Shown piece by piece: positions 41,999-50,148 of a stretch of 51,835 nt of DNA (within the stretch, counting starts at the first letter, position 1; every line of letters starts with the position of its first letter). Under the pieces are notes generated by a model. It did no database searches and had not been told where the DNA came from. It saw only the letters and a program-made list of their open reading frames with translations. The DNA comes from Oscillospiraceae bacterium (GTDB lineage: Bacteria; Bacillota; Clostridia; Oscillospirales; Acutalibacteraceae): NCBI GenBank assembly GCA_031270605.1, contig JAISXG010000009.1, positions 1 through 51,835 on the forward strand. Reading direction: 5' to 3'. The position numbers and the translations under genes were made by a program.

Positions 41999-42202
41999 AT
42001 GAGCAAATTAACATTCTCTAAGGTGGAAATCATACAGGATGAAAATCAGTCCACAGGAAAAATACTGATTGACGGCGTGGAGATCAAAGGCGCACAGGAG
42101 GTAAAGCTGAACTGGAAGGCCGGAAATATTCCGGTTGTTACCGTTTCCTTTTTGACGGATGCACTCAGCTCATCTTTGGACTGTCTGCTGATAGGGAAAT
42201 AA
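41999..42202 (+). CDS. Small early phage protein, unknown
   Basis: 67 residues from the ATG at 41999; AAGGAGGTG lies upstream. Beta-rich (KVEIIQDENQSTGKILIDGV), with no motif I recognise. Tightly packed in the early operon. Confidence 0.65.
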   Translation: MSKLTFSKVEIIQDENQSTGKILIDGVEIKGAQEVKLNWKAGNIPVVTVSFLTDALSSSLDCLLIGK

Positions 42203-42233
42203 CCCATAAAAGACGAAGAAGGGAGGAAGGGCT

Positions 42234-42421
42234 ATGAAGCTAATAGTTGAGGGTACACCAAAAGAAATCGCCGCCTCGCTCCCGAGATACGCAGGGATAT
42301 TGACGATATGCTTCTCGACAAAAATTATACGTACAGGGAGATCATCGACTATCTTGGCACGATGGGGATCAGAATTTCGCAGAGCGCGCTTTCAAGGTAT
42401 TACATAAACCTTTTTAAGTAA
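42234..42421 (+). pseudogene. Chimeric remnant ending in a gp27/DUF3486-like N-terminal domain
   Basis: AGGAAGG precedes an ATG whose frame (MKLIVEGTPKEIAAS) resembles the start of a known type of small phage protein. From about 42,275 the meaningful frame shifts by one position and reads PEIRRDIDDMLL, YTYREIIDYLG and RISQSALSRYYI to a stop at 42421. This second part is a close relative of the N-terminus of the gp27-like protein at 48741 (TYREIIEYVA, ISQSALSRYFI). It may be a fusion junction, a frameshift, or two overlapping small genes. Confidence 0.5.
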
Positions 42422-42436
42422 ACGGAGGTCAAAGAC

Positions 42437-42670
42437 ATGGAAAGTTGGATTATTCACAACGGATATGATTACCTGGGCACGGCGGTTTCGATAGAAGAGG
42501 CGCGGCAAATTTGTGAGGAGTTTTGCCAAGATAAAAATGTCGCTTATACACCGAAGCGGGAGCTTGTTGATGAGGACGATTTGATTGTTTTGATTTATCA
42601 ATACCGCACGCTTTACCTTGAGGTTTTTGTGATATCGCGCGATATGGATATTGAAGCATTTGCAGAGTGA
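42437..42670 (+). CDS. Small acidic early phage protein, unknown
   Basis: 77 residues; ACGGAGGTC precedes the ATG. Strongly acidic, with an alternating strand/helix pattern (SWIIHNGYDYLGTAVSIEEA). No known motif. Acidic small proteins near phage early operons can be DNA mimics, but nothing here proves that. Confidence 0.6.
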   Translation: MESWIIHNGYDYLGTAVSIEEARQICEEFCQDKNVAYTPKRELVDEDDLIVLIYQYRTLYLEVFVISRDMDIEAFAE

Positions 42671-42728
42671 CGCCCTTCGGGGCGGTAATGCAGCCGATGA
42701 TGGCAGGTTAAAAGGCGGTGAGTATTGA

Positions 42729-44795
42729 TTGGACAGTATGTTATCGGTAGCTGAGATGGCGGGGTTAACCGGTTACTCCGAACGACATGTAAAGAGATTG
42801 GCATCAGAAGGGGAACTCCCCTGTAATGAGGGCTTCAACGATAAAAACCGAAAGAGGTATCTTTTCCCGTTGCAAAGCCTGCCGCCTGACTTGCAGGCTA
42901 AGTATTGGCAGCAGCGCGGAAACTCCCCTGCCGGGCAGACCGCAGCCTTTAACGGTAGCACAAAAAAGGACAGCCGTGCAAAACCCGCCAAGACCGGGCG
43001 CGGATATGAAGAGCTGAGCGCAGAAGAGCGCGGCGAGGCCGGGCTTTGGGAAAGCATCCTTGACGAGTGGGCTTGCTTCCGGCAGTATCACCGGGAACAG
43101 CCGAAGGGGCTTGCAGACGCTGAATTTGTGCGGCAATTGGCTTTTGGCTATGGCTGCCTGTTGGAAACCAATAGAGGAAAAACCCTGCGGTATCAGACAA
43201 GCGCTAAAACCCTCTATGCAAAAAAGGCACAGCTGCAGGAGGCAAGGCAAACCGGCAATTGGGAACTGCTGATTGATATGCGCAATAAATCCCGCCGTGG
43301 CAAAAGCCGGATGGACAATACCATATGGAGCGCCTTTTTATATTATTTCATGACGTATTATGAGGCGGCGAAGGGAAACAAGGGCACATTCAGCCTTACC
43401 GGAGCGGTTAAGGAAGCGGAAAACCTGATTGCCGCGGTTTATCCCGAACTGCTGCCGGAGTTCCCTTCGGAAGCATCTTTCCGGCGGCGGTTGGATTTTG
43501 ATGTGCCGAAAGCGGTGCTGGAGCTGGGCCGGAACGGCAGCAAGGCATTTGATGACCTTTATGGGCTGTATATCAGGCGATCCTATGAGGATATGCAGAG
43601 TAATGAATATTGGGTGAGTGACACGCACACCTTTGATGTGATCGTTGAAACTGATAACGGATACCGATACCGCCCATATCTGACCGCTTTCGTTGATTCC
43701 CGCAGCGGCATGTTTGTAGGCTGGGAACTCAGCGACAACACGGGAAGCCGGTATGTGGTCAACGCGCTGCGCCACGCAATTGCAAAACACGGTGCGCCGC
43801 AGAATTGGGTAGCAGACAATGGCCGGGAAAACTGCAATTATGATGTTGGCGGCATGGGGCACCGGCATAAGGCAAAGCAGCGGGAAGATTTTATTCCCCC
43901 GTCAATTGCCAAAAGGCTGGGCATTACAGTGCATTACGCGATCCCAAAAAACGCAAAGGCAAAGCCGATAGAACGTTCTTTCCGGGACATCAAGGACTTT
44001 TTCAGTCGCCTGTTTAACACCTTTGTCGGCGGTAACATATTGGAAAAACCGGATGAAAAGCTGCGGCAGGTGCTGAAAAACGGCAATGTCATCAGCGAAA
44101 AGGATTTCAAGGATGCCGTTAATCTGCTGATTGAGTACGAATATAACGAAACGCCATATAACGGTTCGGTTATTAAAGATAAGGGGAAAACCAAAAAACA
44201 GATATATTATGCCTATCTCAGCGAGAAGCAGCGGCGCGTACCGAACGAAAGTGAGCTGAACCTGCTGATGATGCGCAGCACCAAGGCAATGAAGGTCGGC
44301 AGACCGGGCGTACATATCACAATCGACGGTTACAGGATTGAATATTGCAATGATGAGCTGAAAATGCTGCAGGGCAACAATGTCTATCTGCGCTGGGATC
44401 CGGCTGATTTAAAGCAGGTGCGCGTATATGATGAGGAAGACCGTCTGCTTGTGGTTGCACCCACATCCAATGAACTTGTGTGCACATGGGGTGATGACGA
44501 GGAAAAAATCAAGGCCGCTATGGCCTATTGCCGGCGCTGGAAAAAAACCGCGCGTGAATTCCTCGATGATATCATTGATCCCAACCTGATCAAGGTTGAC
44601 GCGCTGGATCTGCATATTGCGGCGGCACAGCGCAGGAAGGAAAACGAGCAGGCCTATGAAGGTGCAAAGGTCGTTGAGCTTGTGACCACGGACAGCGAAA
44701 AAGAAAGGCCCCTGTATCAGGAGGTCGCAGGTCTTGAGGGCTGGAATGTGATTGATTATGTGGCAAATATGGACAGGAACAATAACGGCGGGTAG
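42729..44795 (+). CDS. Mu A-like DDE transposase
   Basis: 688 residues from a TTG at 42729 (GGCGGTGAG upstream); an ATG at 42738 is the alternative. A MerR/Mu-type HTH (about 4-45, LSVAEMAGLTGYSERHVKRL) is followed by the RNase H-like catalytic domain. The DDE triad reads Asp298 (YWVSDTHTFD), Asp363 (NWVADNGREN) and Glu415 (AKPIERSFRD). A beta-barrel and a C-terminal region complete it. It cuts and joins the phage ends in integration and replicative transposition. The ATPase partner follows 25 bp downstream. Confidence 0.93.
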   Translation: MDSMLSVAEMAGLTGYSERHVKRLASEGELPCNEGFNDKNRKRYLFPLQSLPPDLQAKYWQQRGNSPAGQTAAFNGSTKKDSRAKPAKTGRGYEELSAEERGEAGLWESILDEWACFRQYHREQPKGLADAEFVRQLAFGYGCLLETNRGKTLRYQTSAKTLYAKKAQLQEARQTGNWELLIDMRNKSRRGKSRMDNTIWSAFLYYFMTYYEAAKGNKGTFSLTGAVKEAENLIAAVYPELLPEFPSEASFRRRLDFDVPKAVLELGRNGSKAFDDLYGLYIRRSYEDMQSNEYWVSDTHTFDVIVETDNGYRYRPYLTAFVDSRSGMFVGWELSDNTGSRYVVNALRHAIAKHGAPQNWVADNGRENCNYDVGGMGHRHKAKQREDFIPPSIAKRLGITVHYAIPKNAKAKPIERSFRDIKDFFSRLFNTFVGGNILEKPDEKLRQVLKNGNVISEKDFKDAVNLLIEYEYNETPYNGSVIKDKGKTKKQIYYAYLSEKQRRVPNESELNLLMMRSTKAMKVGRPGVHITIDGYRIEYCNDELKMLQGNNVYLRWDPADLKQVRVYDEEDRLLVVAPTSNELVCTWGDDEEKIKAAMAYCRRWKKTAREFLDDIIDPNLIKVDALDLHIAAAQRRKENEQAYEGAKVVELVTTDSEKERPLYQEVAGLEGWNVIDYVANMDRNNNGG

Positions 44796-44820
44796 CCGAT
44801 GAATAGCAGGAGGATGAGCG

Positions 44821-45792
44821 ATGAAAGAGTTTGACCAGGGCTTACAGCAGAAGGTAAGGGACTATATAGCCGAAAATAGCATGAGCCAAGTGACGCTTGG
44901 AGAAAAAATCGGCAAAAGCAAAGGTGTTATTTCGGGGTATCTCAAAGGTAAGTATATTGGCGCTGTCCCTGAACTTGAAGCAATCCTGCGGGAATACCTG
45001 AATGCGGAAAAACAGCGCAGCGAGGATGCCCGGCAGGCAATGCCGTTTAAACCGGTGGGCGACTATGTGCCGATCCGCGCGAGTGAAGAGGTTGCCAGCC
45101 TGATTGAATATGCTCAAATCAATCGAACCATGGTTACGGTTGTCGGAGATCCGGGCGTTGGTAAAACGAGAGGCGCTTTCCGCTTCTGCCGGGATAACCC
45201 CAACAGCGCTGTTTATGTTAAGGTTGAACCTTGCTTTGCAAGTGTGCGCGGGGTGCTGCGCATGATCGCGCGTGAGCTGCATATCAACGACAGGCAATGC
45301 GCGGCCAACCTTGCATGGGAGATCCGTGAGCGCGTGGACGGCACGAACATGGTTATGATTGTGGATGAAGCGCAATTTTTGCCGCACAACGCGATTGAGC
45401 AGCTGCGCGGGTATGTTGACCAGCGTGACTTCCGCGGCAGTCAGGGCATCGGCATTGTGCTGATCGGCAATGAAAAGATTTTGCAGAAGGTTACGGGGAA
45501 AAACGCCCAGGATCATGACTGTGACCAGATCAGCAACCGCAACGGCATGAAGCATATCTGCAGGAACGCGAAGATCAGCGAGAAAGATGTCAGACTGCTC
45601 TTCCCTCTGCTCGCGGAGCAGGGCGCCGAAAAAGAGCTGGCGCTGATGCACAGAATCTGCAAAAGCCGCAACGGTGTGCGCGGAGCTGCTTTTGTCTACA
45701 ACAACGCGGTACACTCCAAAGAAAAGGATATTAGTTATGAAGGGCTTGTTCGCTCAGCAAAAGCGACAGAAATTATGCTGACGGGTATTTAA
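44821..45792 (+). CDS. Mu B-like AAA+ ATPase, target-selection protein
   Basis: 323 residues. An N-terminal HTH (about 20-48, SQVTLGEKIGKSKGVISGYL) precedes an AAA+ domain with Walker A GDPGVGKTRG (109-118) and Walker B MIVDEAQ (179-185). MuB-type proteins form ATP-dependent filaments on DNA, deliver target to the transposase and confer target immunity. AGGAGGATGAGCG precedes the ATG. Confidence 0.92.
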   Translation: MKEFDQGLQQKVRDYIAENSMSQVTLGEKIGKSKGVISGYLKGKYIGAVPELEAILREYLNAEKQRSEDARQAMPFKPVGDYVPIRASEEVASLIEYAQINRTMVTVVGDPGVGKTRGAFRFCRDNPNSAVYVKVEPCFASVRGVLRMIARELHINDRQCAANLAWEIRERVDGTNMVMIVDEAQFLPHNAIEQLRGYVDQRDFRGSQGIGIVLIGNEKILQKVTGKNAQDHDCDQISNRNGMKHICRNAKISEKDVRLLFPLLAEQGAEKELALMHRICKSRNGVRGAAFVYNNAVHSKEKDISYEGLVRSAKATEIMLTGI

Positions 45793-45833
45793 GGCCTGCG
45801 GCTTAATGATATAAACAGGAAAGGTTGATTGAA

Positions 45834-46121
45834 ATGACAGTGATTTATGGTTTTTTGCTTGGTTTGGCGCTTGGCACGGTATTTTTGAAACGGAAGCGGA
45901 TTGTGTGGAGCTGCCGCAGGACGTACCAAAAGGTGCGGGACGGGGTTTGCAAACGACTGGCCCCGGTTGCGGCAAAAATTGTGGTGCATGACAGCATGCG
46001 GATACTCTCTGAGCAGGTGGAACATATGCAAGCCGGTATTTTGCGGCAACCTGACATTGGCTATGGATATCGCGCCGGAATTACAATACTGGATGATTTT
46101 TTCGTGGATTTAAAAAAATAG
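45834..46121 (+). CDS. Small membrane-anchored phage protein
   Basis: 95 residues from the ATG at 45834 (AGGAAAGG upstream). One N-terminal hydrophobic helix (MTVIYGFLLGLALGTVFL), then a basic and later neutral soluble part. Unknown function. Confidence 0.6.
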   Translation: MTVIYGFLLGLALGTVFLKRKRIVWSCRRTYQKVRDGVCKRLAPVAAKIVVHDSMRILSEQVEHMQAGILRQPDIGYGYRAGITILDDFFVDLKK

Positions 46122-46209
46122 GGCGCAAGCCCTCCTTAATGCAGCCGCTGCCGGTCACAAGCCCGGATATGAAATGCAGAGTGAGGATTTTGAAGTTAGG
46201 AGGATTATT

Positions 46210-46458
46210 ATGGAAATGACAAAAAAGCTCACCCGGAGCTGCACGGTGACAATTCCGCGCCAGATCCGGCATGAGCTGGGAATCCACCCCGGCACACCGA
46301 TTGTGATCAGCACCACGGCTAATGGCGGACTCTATATTAAAAAGCATGTGCCGGTCTGCCGTGCGTGCGGCTCGGTGGAGCATGTTGCCGGAATCGGGGA
46401 CACGGAGCTTTGCAGGGCTTGTTATGCGGAGCTTGGAAGGGGGTATCACGATGAGTGA
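46210..46458 (+). CDS. AbrB/SpoVT-domain protein with a zinc-ribbon-like tail
   Basis: 82 residues from the ATG at 46210, preceded by AGGAGG. The first 45 residues form a swapped-hairpin AbrB-type DNA-binding domain (KLTRSCTVTIPRQIRHELGI). The tail carries two CxxC knuckles (CRACGSVEH and LCRACY), predicting a zinc ribbon. The combination suggests a small phage transcription regulator. It overlaps the next gene by 8 bp. Confidence 0.8.
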   Translation: MEMTKKLTRSCTVTIPRQIRHELGIHPGTPIVISTTANGGLYIKKHVPVCRACGSVEHVAGIGDTELCRACYAELGRGYHDE

Positions 46459-47137
46459 AGCAATGGAAACCACGGCAATCAACTCTAACGCGCTGACCGA
46501 TGAAGACTTGCTGAAGATGAAAGCCACGGAGCTGGCAAGCCTCAATCGGTCTGTAGATGACCTCAAAGAGCGGATTGACCAGCTCAAGGCGTATTTTGAA
46601 CGCCTTGCCACGGATCAGCTGCTGGACACGAAGCTCAAAAGCGTGGATTTTTGGGGCTATGGCTCCCGCGTGGTGGTTACAGAAACAGAAACGGTCAAGC
46701 CCGTGTCTGTGGAAATCCTCAAAAGGGTGTTTGGGGCAATCGGCAAAGAGTGGATTAAGGAAGAAACCACATATAAACTGACAGACCCCTGCAAACGGCT
46801 GCTGGGCGCTGTGTTCCAGGGCAATTACACAGAGGGCAGCATTGACGAGTTGATTGAAAGCATCACCGCCGATGAAAAGTTACAGGCCACGCTCCGAAAG
46901 AAGCTGAAGGGGCGCTATGAAAAGGATAAAGCCGCACTGTTGGCTCTTACCGGCTGCACGGAGCAGGAGGCCAGCGACAATGCCTATCTTGCCGCAGAGG
47001 TCATTAATTGGGGTTGGTTGCTACAGATTTTGCAGGCCGCTGAATGGAAAGGATCTCCGCAGGAGGCTATTGACCTGATCCGGGCGGCGGTGATCGTTGA
47101 CACGGGCACAAAGGTCACAGTTGAGAGTGAAATATAA
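46451..47137 (+). CDS. Unknown early phage protein, coiled-coil N-terminus
   Basis: 228 residues from the ATG at 46451 within the previous gene's end. A coiled coil spans about residues 18-55 (LLKMKATELASLNRSVDDLK), followed by a mixed domain with SRVVVTETETVKPVSVEILK and a helical C-terminus. Mu places host-nuclease inhibitor Gam and recombination helpers in this region; the coiled coil is reminiscent, but homology is not evident. Confidence 0.65.
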   Translation: MSEAMETTAINSNALTDEDLLKMKATELASLNRSVDDLKERIDQLKAYFERLATDQLLDTKLKSVDFWGYGSRVVVTETETVKPVSVEILKRVFGAIGKEWIKEETTYKLTDPCKRLLGAVFQGNYTEGSIDELIESITADEKLQATLRKKLKGRYEKDKAALLALTGCTEQEASDNAYLAAEVINWGWLLQILQAAEWKGSPQEAIDLIRAAVIVDTGTKVTVESEI

Positions 47138-47221
47138 CGAGTCAAAACAGGCGGGAACGCCTGTACGCGTGAAACGGTCTACACGCGCTGATGAGACAGA
47201 CCATCGAAAGGGAGAGGGTTT

Positions 47222-47737
47222 ATGGCACAGTCAGCACCTAAAATGATGGATGCAAAGCAACGGGCGAGGATTTTCGCCATTGCCAACAAGTTGGGTTTGG
47301 TTGATAAAAGCGGGAATCGGGATGATGCGCTGCATGCGCTGGTGGAGTCCGAGACGGGCAAAAGCAGCCTGAAAGAATTGACCAGCCGTGAGGCAGAGCT
47401 TGTAATCAACCGGCTGTTTAAACTGCAGGGCAGCAATGCGCCCGTAAAGACTGCCGCCCCGAAAAAACCTAAAAAGCCGGAAAAAACCGCAGGGGCCTCG
47501 CAGGCACAGGTTGATAAAATATGGGCATTAATGTATACCCTCACAGGATATGATAAGGAGCCGAAAGCCGTTTCTTTAGGGGATAGATTGTGCGGCATTA
47601 TTAAAAAAGAGCTGGGTATTAACGCAGTTTCCAAAACGCCTTTTGCATGGCTGGACTCACAGGCGGCATATAAGCTGATTGAGTGCCTCAAAGGGTATGT
47701 TGCGAACGAAAAACGAAAGGCGGGAGGTAAATCGTGA
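47222..47737 (+). CDS. Mu gp16/GemA-like regulatory protein
   Basis: 171 residues. The N-terminal DAKQRARIFAIANKLGLVDK and the LTSREAELVINRL segment match the gp16/GemA (DUF1018) family of Mu-like phages, which modulates host gene expression. A Lys/Pro/Ala-rich linker (about 78-95) separates it from a C-terminal domain beginning QAQVDKIWALMYTL that appears to be a partial repeat of the family fold. The stop overlaps the mor-like GTG start. Confidence 0.8.
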   Translation: MAQSAPKMMDAKQRARIFAIANKLGLVDKSGNRDDALHALVESETGKSSLKELTSREAELVINRLFKLQGSNAPVKTAAPKKPKKPEKTAGASQAQVDKIWALMYTLTGYDKEPKAVSLGDRLCGIIKKELGINAVSKTPFAWLDSQAAYKLIECLKGYVANEKRKAGGKS

Positions 47738-48063
47738 ATGAGCGGGCCATTGATTCACTTACGATGGAAGATCTTACTGAAGATCAGCAGGTGGTTGCTG
47801 AATTGATTGGGTTTGACAATTATAAAAAACTTGCCGAGGTTTTCGTTAGTGATGTTATTTATCTGCCAAAATTTAAAAATAAAGAACGGAAAATCCGTAA
47901 TCAGAAAATCATTGAAGAGTTTGACGGAACGAATACATTGGAACTTGCAAAGAAGTATGGGTTGACAATGGTAACCATTCGGAGTATTGTTGCAGTAAAG
48001 CGTCGTGCGCTTAAAGCGAACCCGTTGCAGGATGCTCAACTCACATTATATGATTTTGAGTAA
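47734..48063 (+). CDS. Mor-like transcription activator
   Basis: 109 residues from a GTG overlapping the gemA-like stop. The dimerisation part is LIGFDNYKKLAEVFVSDVIY followed by LPKF; the HTH is RNQKIIEEFDGTNTLELAKK followed by YGLTMVTIRSIV, the layout of the Mor/C family. In Mu, Mor activates the middle promoter. Here the next intergenic stretch (48064-48163) with its long dyad is the obvious target or stop point. Confidence 0.85.
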   Translation: MNERAIDSLTMEDLTEDQQVVAELIGFDNYKKLAEVFVSDVIYLPKFKNKERKIRNQKIIEEFDGTNTLELAKKYGLTMVTIRSIVAVKRRALKANPLQDAQLTLYDFE

Positions 48064-48101
48064 ATCGCTTAAACAAATCCTTTTTTTCCCTTCTTGTCAC
48101 A

Positions 48102-48145
48102 AAATATGGTATGACTATCTAAAAGATAGCTATACCATATTTTTT
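48102..48145 (+). terminator. Long dyad/terminator between early and middle genes
   Basis: AAATATGGTATGACTATC and GATAGCTATACCATATTT pair at 16 of 18 positions around a 5-nt loop and are followed by T residues. It could terminate the early transcript. It could equally be the dyad bound by the Mor-like activator encoded just upstream. Confidence 0.65.
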
Positions 48146-48163
48146 ATGCTCGGAGGGAAGCGT

Positions 48164-48397
48164 ATGCCGCAGTGGCTCAGTGTGTTTATACCAACAATTT
48201 GCGCAGTGATTATAGGAATTATCGGATTCTTTTTGAAACGCTCTTTTGACCGTATCGACCGGTTAGAAGATATTGTAGGAAAAATCAAAGAGGACTACAT
48301 CACAAAAGATGATTTTTTCAGAGAGCAGAGCAAGATCGAGCGCAGCATCAAAGATGTTATGAGTTTGCTGATTGAAATAAAGGGGAAGGTGGGGTAA
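48164..48397 (+). CDS. Mu gp25-like (DUF2730-type) small membrane protein
   Basis: 77 residues from the ATG at 48164, with CGGAGGG upstream. One N-terminal membrane helix (LSVFIPTICAVIIGIIGFFL) and a charged helical tail with coiled-coil character. Size, topology and position before gp26- and gp27-like genes match Mu gp25. Possibly a spanin/holin-related or accessory protein. Confidence 0.6.
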   Translation: MPQWLSVFIPTICAVIIGIIGFFLKRSFDRIDRLEDIVGKIKEDYITKDDFFREQSKIERSIKDVMSLLIEIKGKVG

Positions 48398-48399
48398 GG

Positions 48400-48744
48400 A
48401 TGACGAACGAAAACGATATCAGAAAACTGCGGCAGGGTAATTTTGTTGTCAATAACGGAATAGTCATGCGGGCGGTAAACCTCTTACGTATGCATTTCAA
48501 CAAGTTGAGTGGCGTACAAAAGCTACTTTTTCAGCGCGATGGTATTATTGAGGCAGATTTTTTGGACAGTCTAAATTTTTTGGTTCGTGCTGGATACATA
48601 GAACTGCGTGAAATATCCTCCAAAAGGCCTGTGATTCTCGCAGACTGCGATTACAGGACGCTGGAAGCTATAATTACAGAGAAAGGTATTCGGCTCGCGG
48701 CTGGAAGTATACATGATGATTTGGTTGAGGTTTGCTTGTTATGA
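48400..48744 (+). CDS. Mu gp26-like small protein
   Basis: 114 residues; AAGG lies just before the ATG. The sequence resembles a winged helix (FLDSLNFLVRAGYIELREIS, then ALEAIITEKGIRLAAG-like end written YRTLEAIITEKGIRLAAGSI). Position between gp25- and gp27-like genes supports gp26. The stop overlaps the next start (ATGA). Confidence 0.6.
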   Translation: MTNENDIRKLRQGNFVVNNGIVMRAVNLLRMHFNKLSGVQKLLFQRDGIIEADFLDSLNFLVRAGYIELREISSKRPVILADCDYRTLEAIITEKGIRLAAGSIHDDLVEVCLL

Positions 48745-49295
48745 AAAAGCGGAATAACCGAAATCACTCAAGCATTGAAAAGCTGCCGCCCTCCCTGCGC
48801 GATACGGTAGAGGAAATGCTGCTGATCGGCAGTACTTACAGGGAGATTATTGAATATGTGGCATCTCACGGGGAAAAGATCAGCCAGAGCGCCCTTTCCC
48901 GGTATTTTATCAAGTTCAATGACAATCTGCAGGTCATGCAGCTTGCACAGGAGAGCGCCAACAAAATTTCTGAGATGCTGCAAAGATACCCTGAAATTGA
49001 CTTCACCGAAGGTCTCGCGCTTTTAACTTCACAGAACCTTTTCAGCCGGCTGGCTGATGCACAGGAAGACGAGTGGAAGGATTTGCCGCTTGAAAAGGTT
49101 GTGCAGCAGGTCAGCGGCCTGACACGGGCCGTAGCCCATAAGCGTCAGGTCGACGCAAAAACCGCAGATGATGTGGAAAAGGCCATCGGCAACATGCAGG
49201 GTAAATTGTTTGAGGTGCTGCGCCGGGAGCAGCCGGAACTGTATGCAAAGCTGAACACGTTCTTGAGAGAGAAGAAACGGGAGGGCTTGGAGTGA
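48741..49295 (+). CDS. Mu gp27-like protein (DUF3486), probable small terminase
   Basis: 184 residues from the ATG at 48741. The N-terminal HTH (KLPPSLRDTVEEMLLIGSTY, REIIEYVASHGEKISQSALS) followed by a long helical part is typical of DUF3486/Mu gp27 proteins, which lie next to the large terminase and are thought to act in packaging recognition. In this phage a NusG-like gene separates it from the terminase. A short relative of its N-terminus lies at 42275-42421. Confidence 0.8.
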   Translation: MKKRNNRNHSSIEKLPPSLRDTVEEMLLIGSTYREIIEYVASHGEKISQSALSRYFIKFNDNLQVMQLAQESANKISEMLQRYPEIDFTEGLALLTSQNLFSRLADAQEDEWKDLPLEKVVQQVSGLTRAVAHKRQVDAKTADDVEKAIGNMQGKLFEVLRREQPELYAKLNTFLREKKREGLE

Positions 49296-49831
49296 AGTGG
49301 TATGTTTTGCAGGTGTTAACCGGCAAAGAAACGGCGGTGCGCGACAAGCTGCATGATGCGGGGTTTCAGGCAGCCGTGCCGCAGGAAGACAGGTTGATCC
49401 GAAAAAGCGGCAAATGGATTCAAAAGCTTTATACCCTTTTCAGTGGATATGTTTTTATTCAATTGCAGTATTGTGCCGAGCTATATTATAAAATTTTAGC
49501 AACGCCGGATGTGTACGGTTTTCTGCGGAGCAACGAGGAACCCGTGGCACTGACATATCTGGAGACAGAATACCTGCGGCAGCTGAACAATCAGGGCGAA
49601 CCTATTCAGCCTGCAGTGATCCGTTTTAATGAAAATGGCAGTATTCAGGAAATTAACGGCGTGATGGCCTATTTTGGCAGCAGGATTCTAAAATATGACC
49701 GACATGCCCGCCGGGCACGGATTCTGGTTAGCATTGGCGGCGCGGAGAAAGAAATCGAACTCTCAGCGGTGACTGCGGAGGATGAACAAGAAGAAACCGG
49801 CGATGAGCCGGAGGCTGCGGATACTGGATAA
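49292..49831 (+). CDS. NusG-paralogue (LoaP/RfaH-like) antitermination factor
   Basis: 179 residues from a GTG overlapping the gp27-like stop. The NGN domain (about 1-90) opens KWYVLQVLTGKETAVRDKL and includes KLYTLFSGYVFIQL and PDVYGFLRS. A KOW-type domain follows (about 115-165; GVMAYFGSRILKYDRHARRA, RILVSIGG). The tail is acidic. Specialised NusG paralogues travel with RNA polymerase and suppress termination in particular operons, often recruited by a nearby RNA or DNA signal. Its place directly before a long leader and the terminase operon suggests control of late phage transcription. Confidence 0.88.
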   Translation: MKWYVLQVLTGKETAVRDKLHDAGFQAAVPQEDRLIRKSGKWIQKLYTLFSGYVFIQLQYCAELYYKILATPDVYGFLRSNEEPVALTYLETEYLRQLNNQGEPIQPAVIRFNENGSIQEINGVMAYFGSRILKYDRHARRARILVSIGGAEKEIELSAVTAEDEQEETGDEPEAADTG

Positions 49832-49969
49832 GTATGCGCGGGTAAAAGGATATCGGGACAAACGGAGGGCTTGATTCGTCGCCCAAAGCGCAACCGAAGG
49901 ACATAGCTTAGCAACGTGGCTCTTCCGGGCCGCGAATGGCGAAAGCATATCCTTTGATTCCCGTTTTTT
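49832..49969 (+). ncRNA. Candidate structured RNA leader after the NusG-like gene
   Basis: AAAGGATAT (49845-49853) pairs with ATATCCTTT (49947-49955). CGGGA (49854-49858) pairs with TCCCG (49959-49963), which is followed by six T. The two helices cross, so they form a pseudoknot or alternate as a switch. Inside are GGGC/GCCC (49867-49884) and GTGGC/GCCGC (49916-49933) hairpins; TGCGC (49835-49839) can pair with GCGCA (49888-49892). The arrangement suits an antitermination or terminator-control element. I recognise no known riboswitch class. Confidence 0.5.
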
Positions 49970-50148
49970 CCTTTTCATCCGCATTTCTTGATATATGTGT
50001 TTAAATCTTAGCTGCACCGCGTTCAAATTTGTCTGTAGTACGTTCAAATTGGTTTAAATTTTTTCACAGGGGAAAAAGGATTATAAGGCTCTAAAGTGGC
50101 TATTTCGGGCGCACAGGGCCTTGTTTGAAATTCCGGGGGGAGGTCAGC
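49970..50148 (+). promoter_or_regulatory. Leader/promoter region of the terminase operon with direct repeats
   Basis: CGTTCAAATT occurs at 50020-50029 and again at 50041-50050, a 21-bp period (two helical turns), as expected for a dimeric activator site. No clear sigma-A promoter is seen, consistent with activator dependence. GGGGGGAGG precedes the terminase ATG. Confidence 0.45.

Noticed and set aside
49832-49969. HDV-like self-cleaving ribozyme in the leader
   Set aside because: Helix order is similar, but the P1-like helix is only 5 bp, spacing to P3 is too long and the core is not clearly conserved. Kept only as a generic structured RNA.
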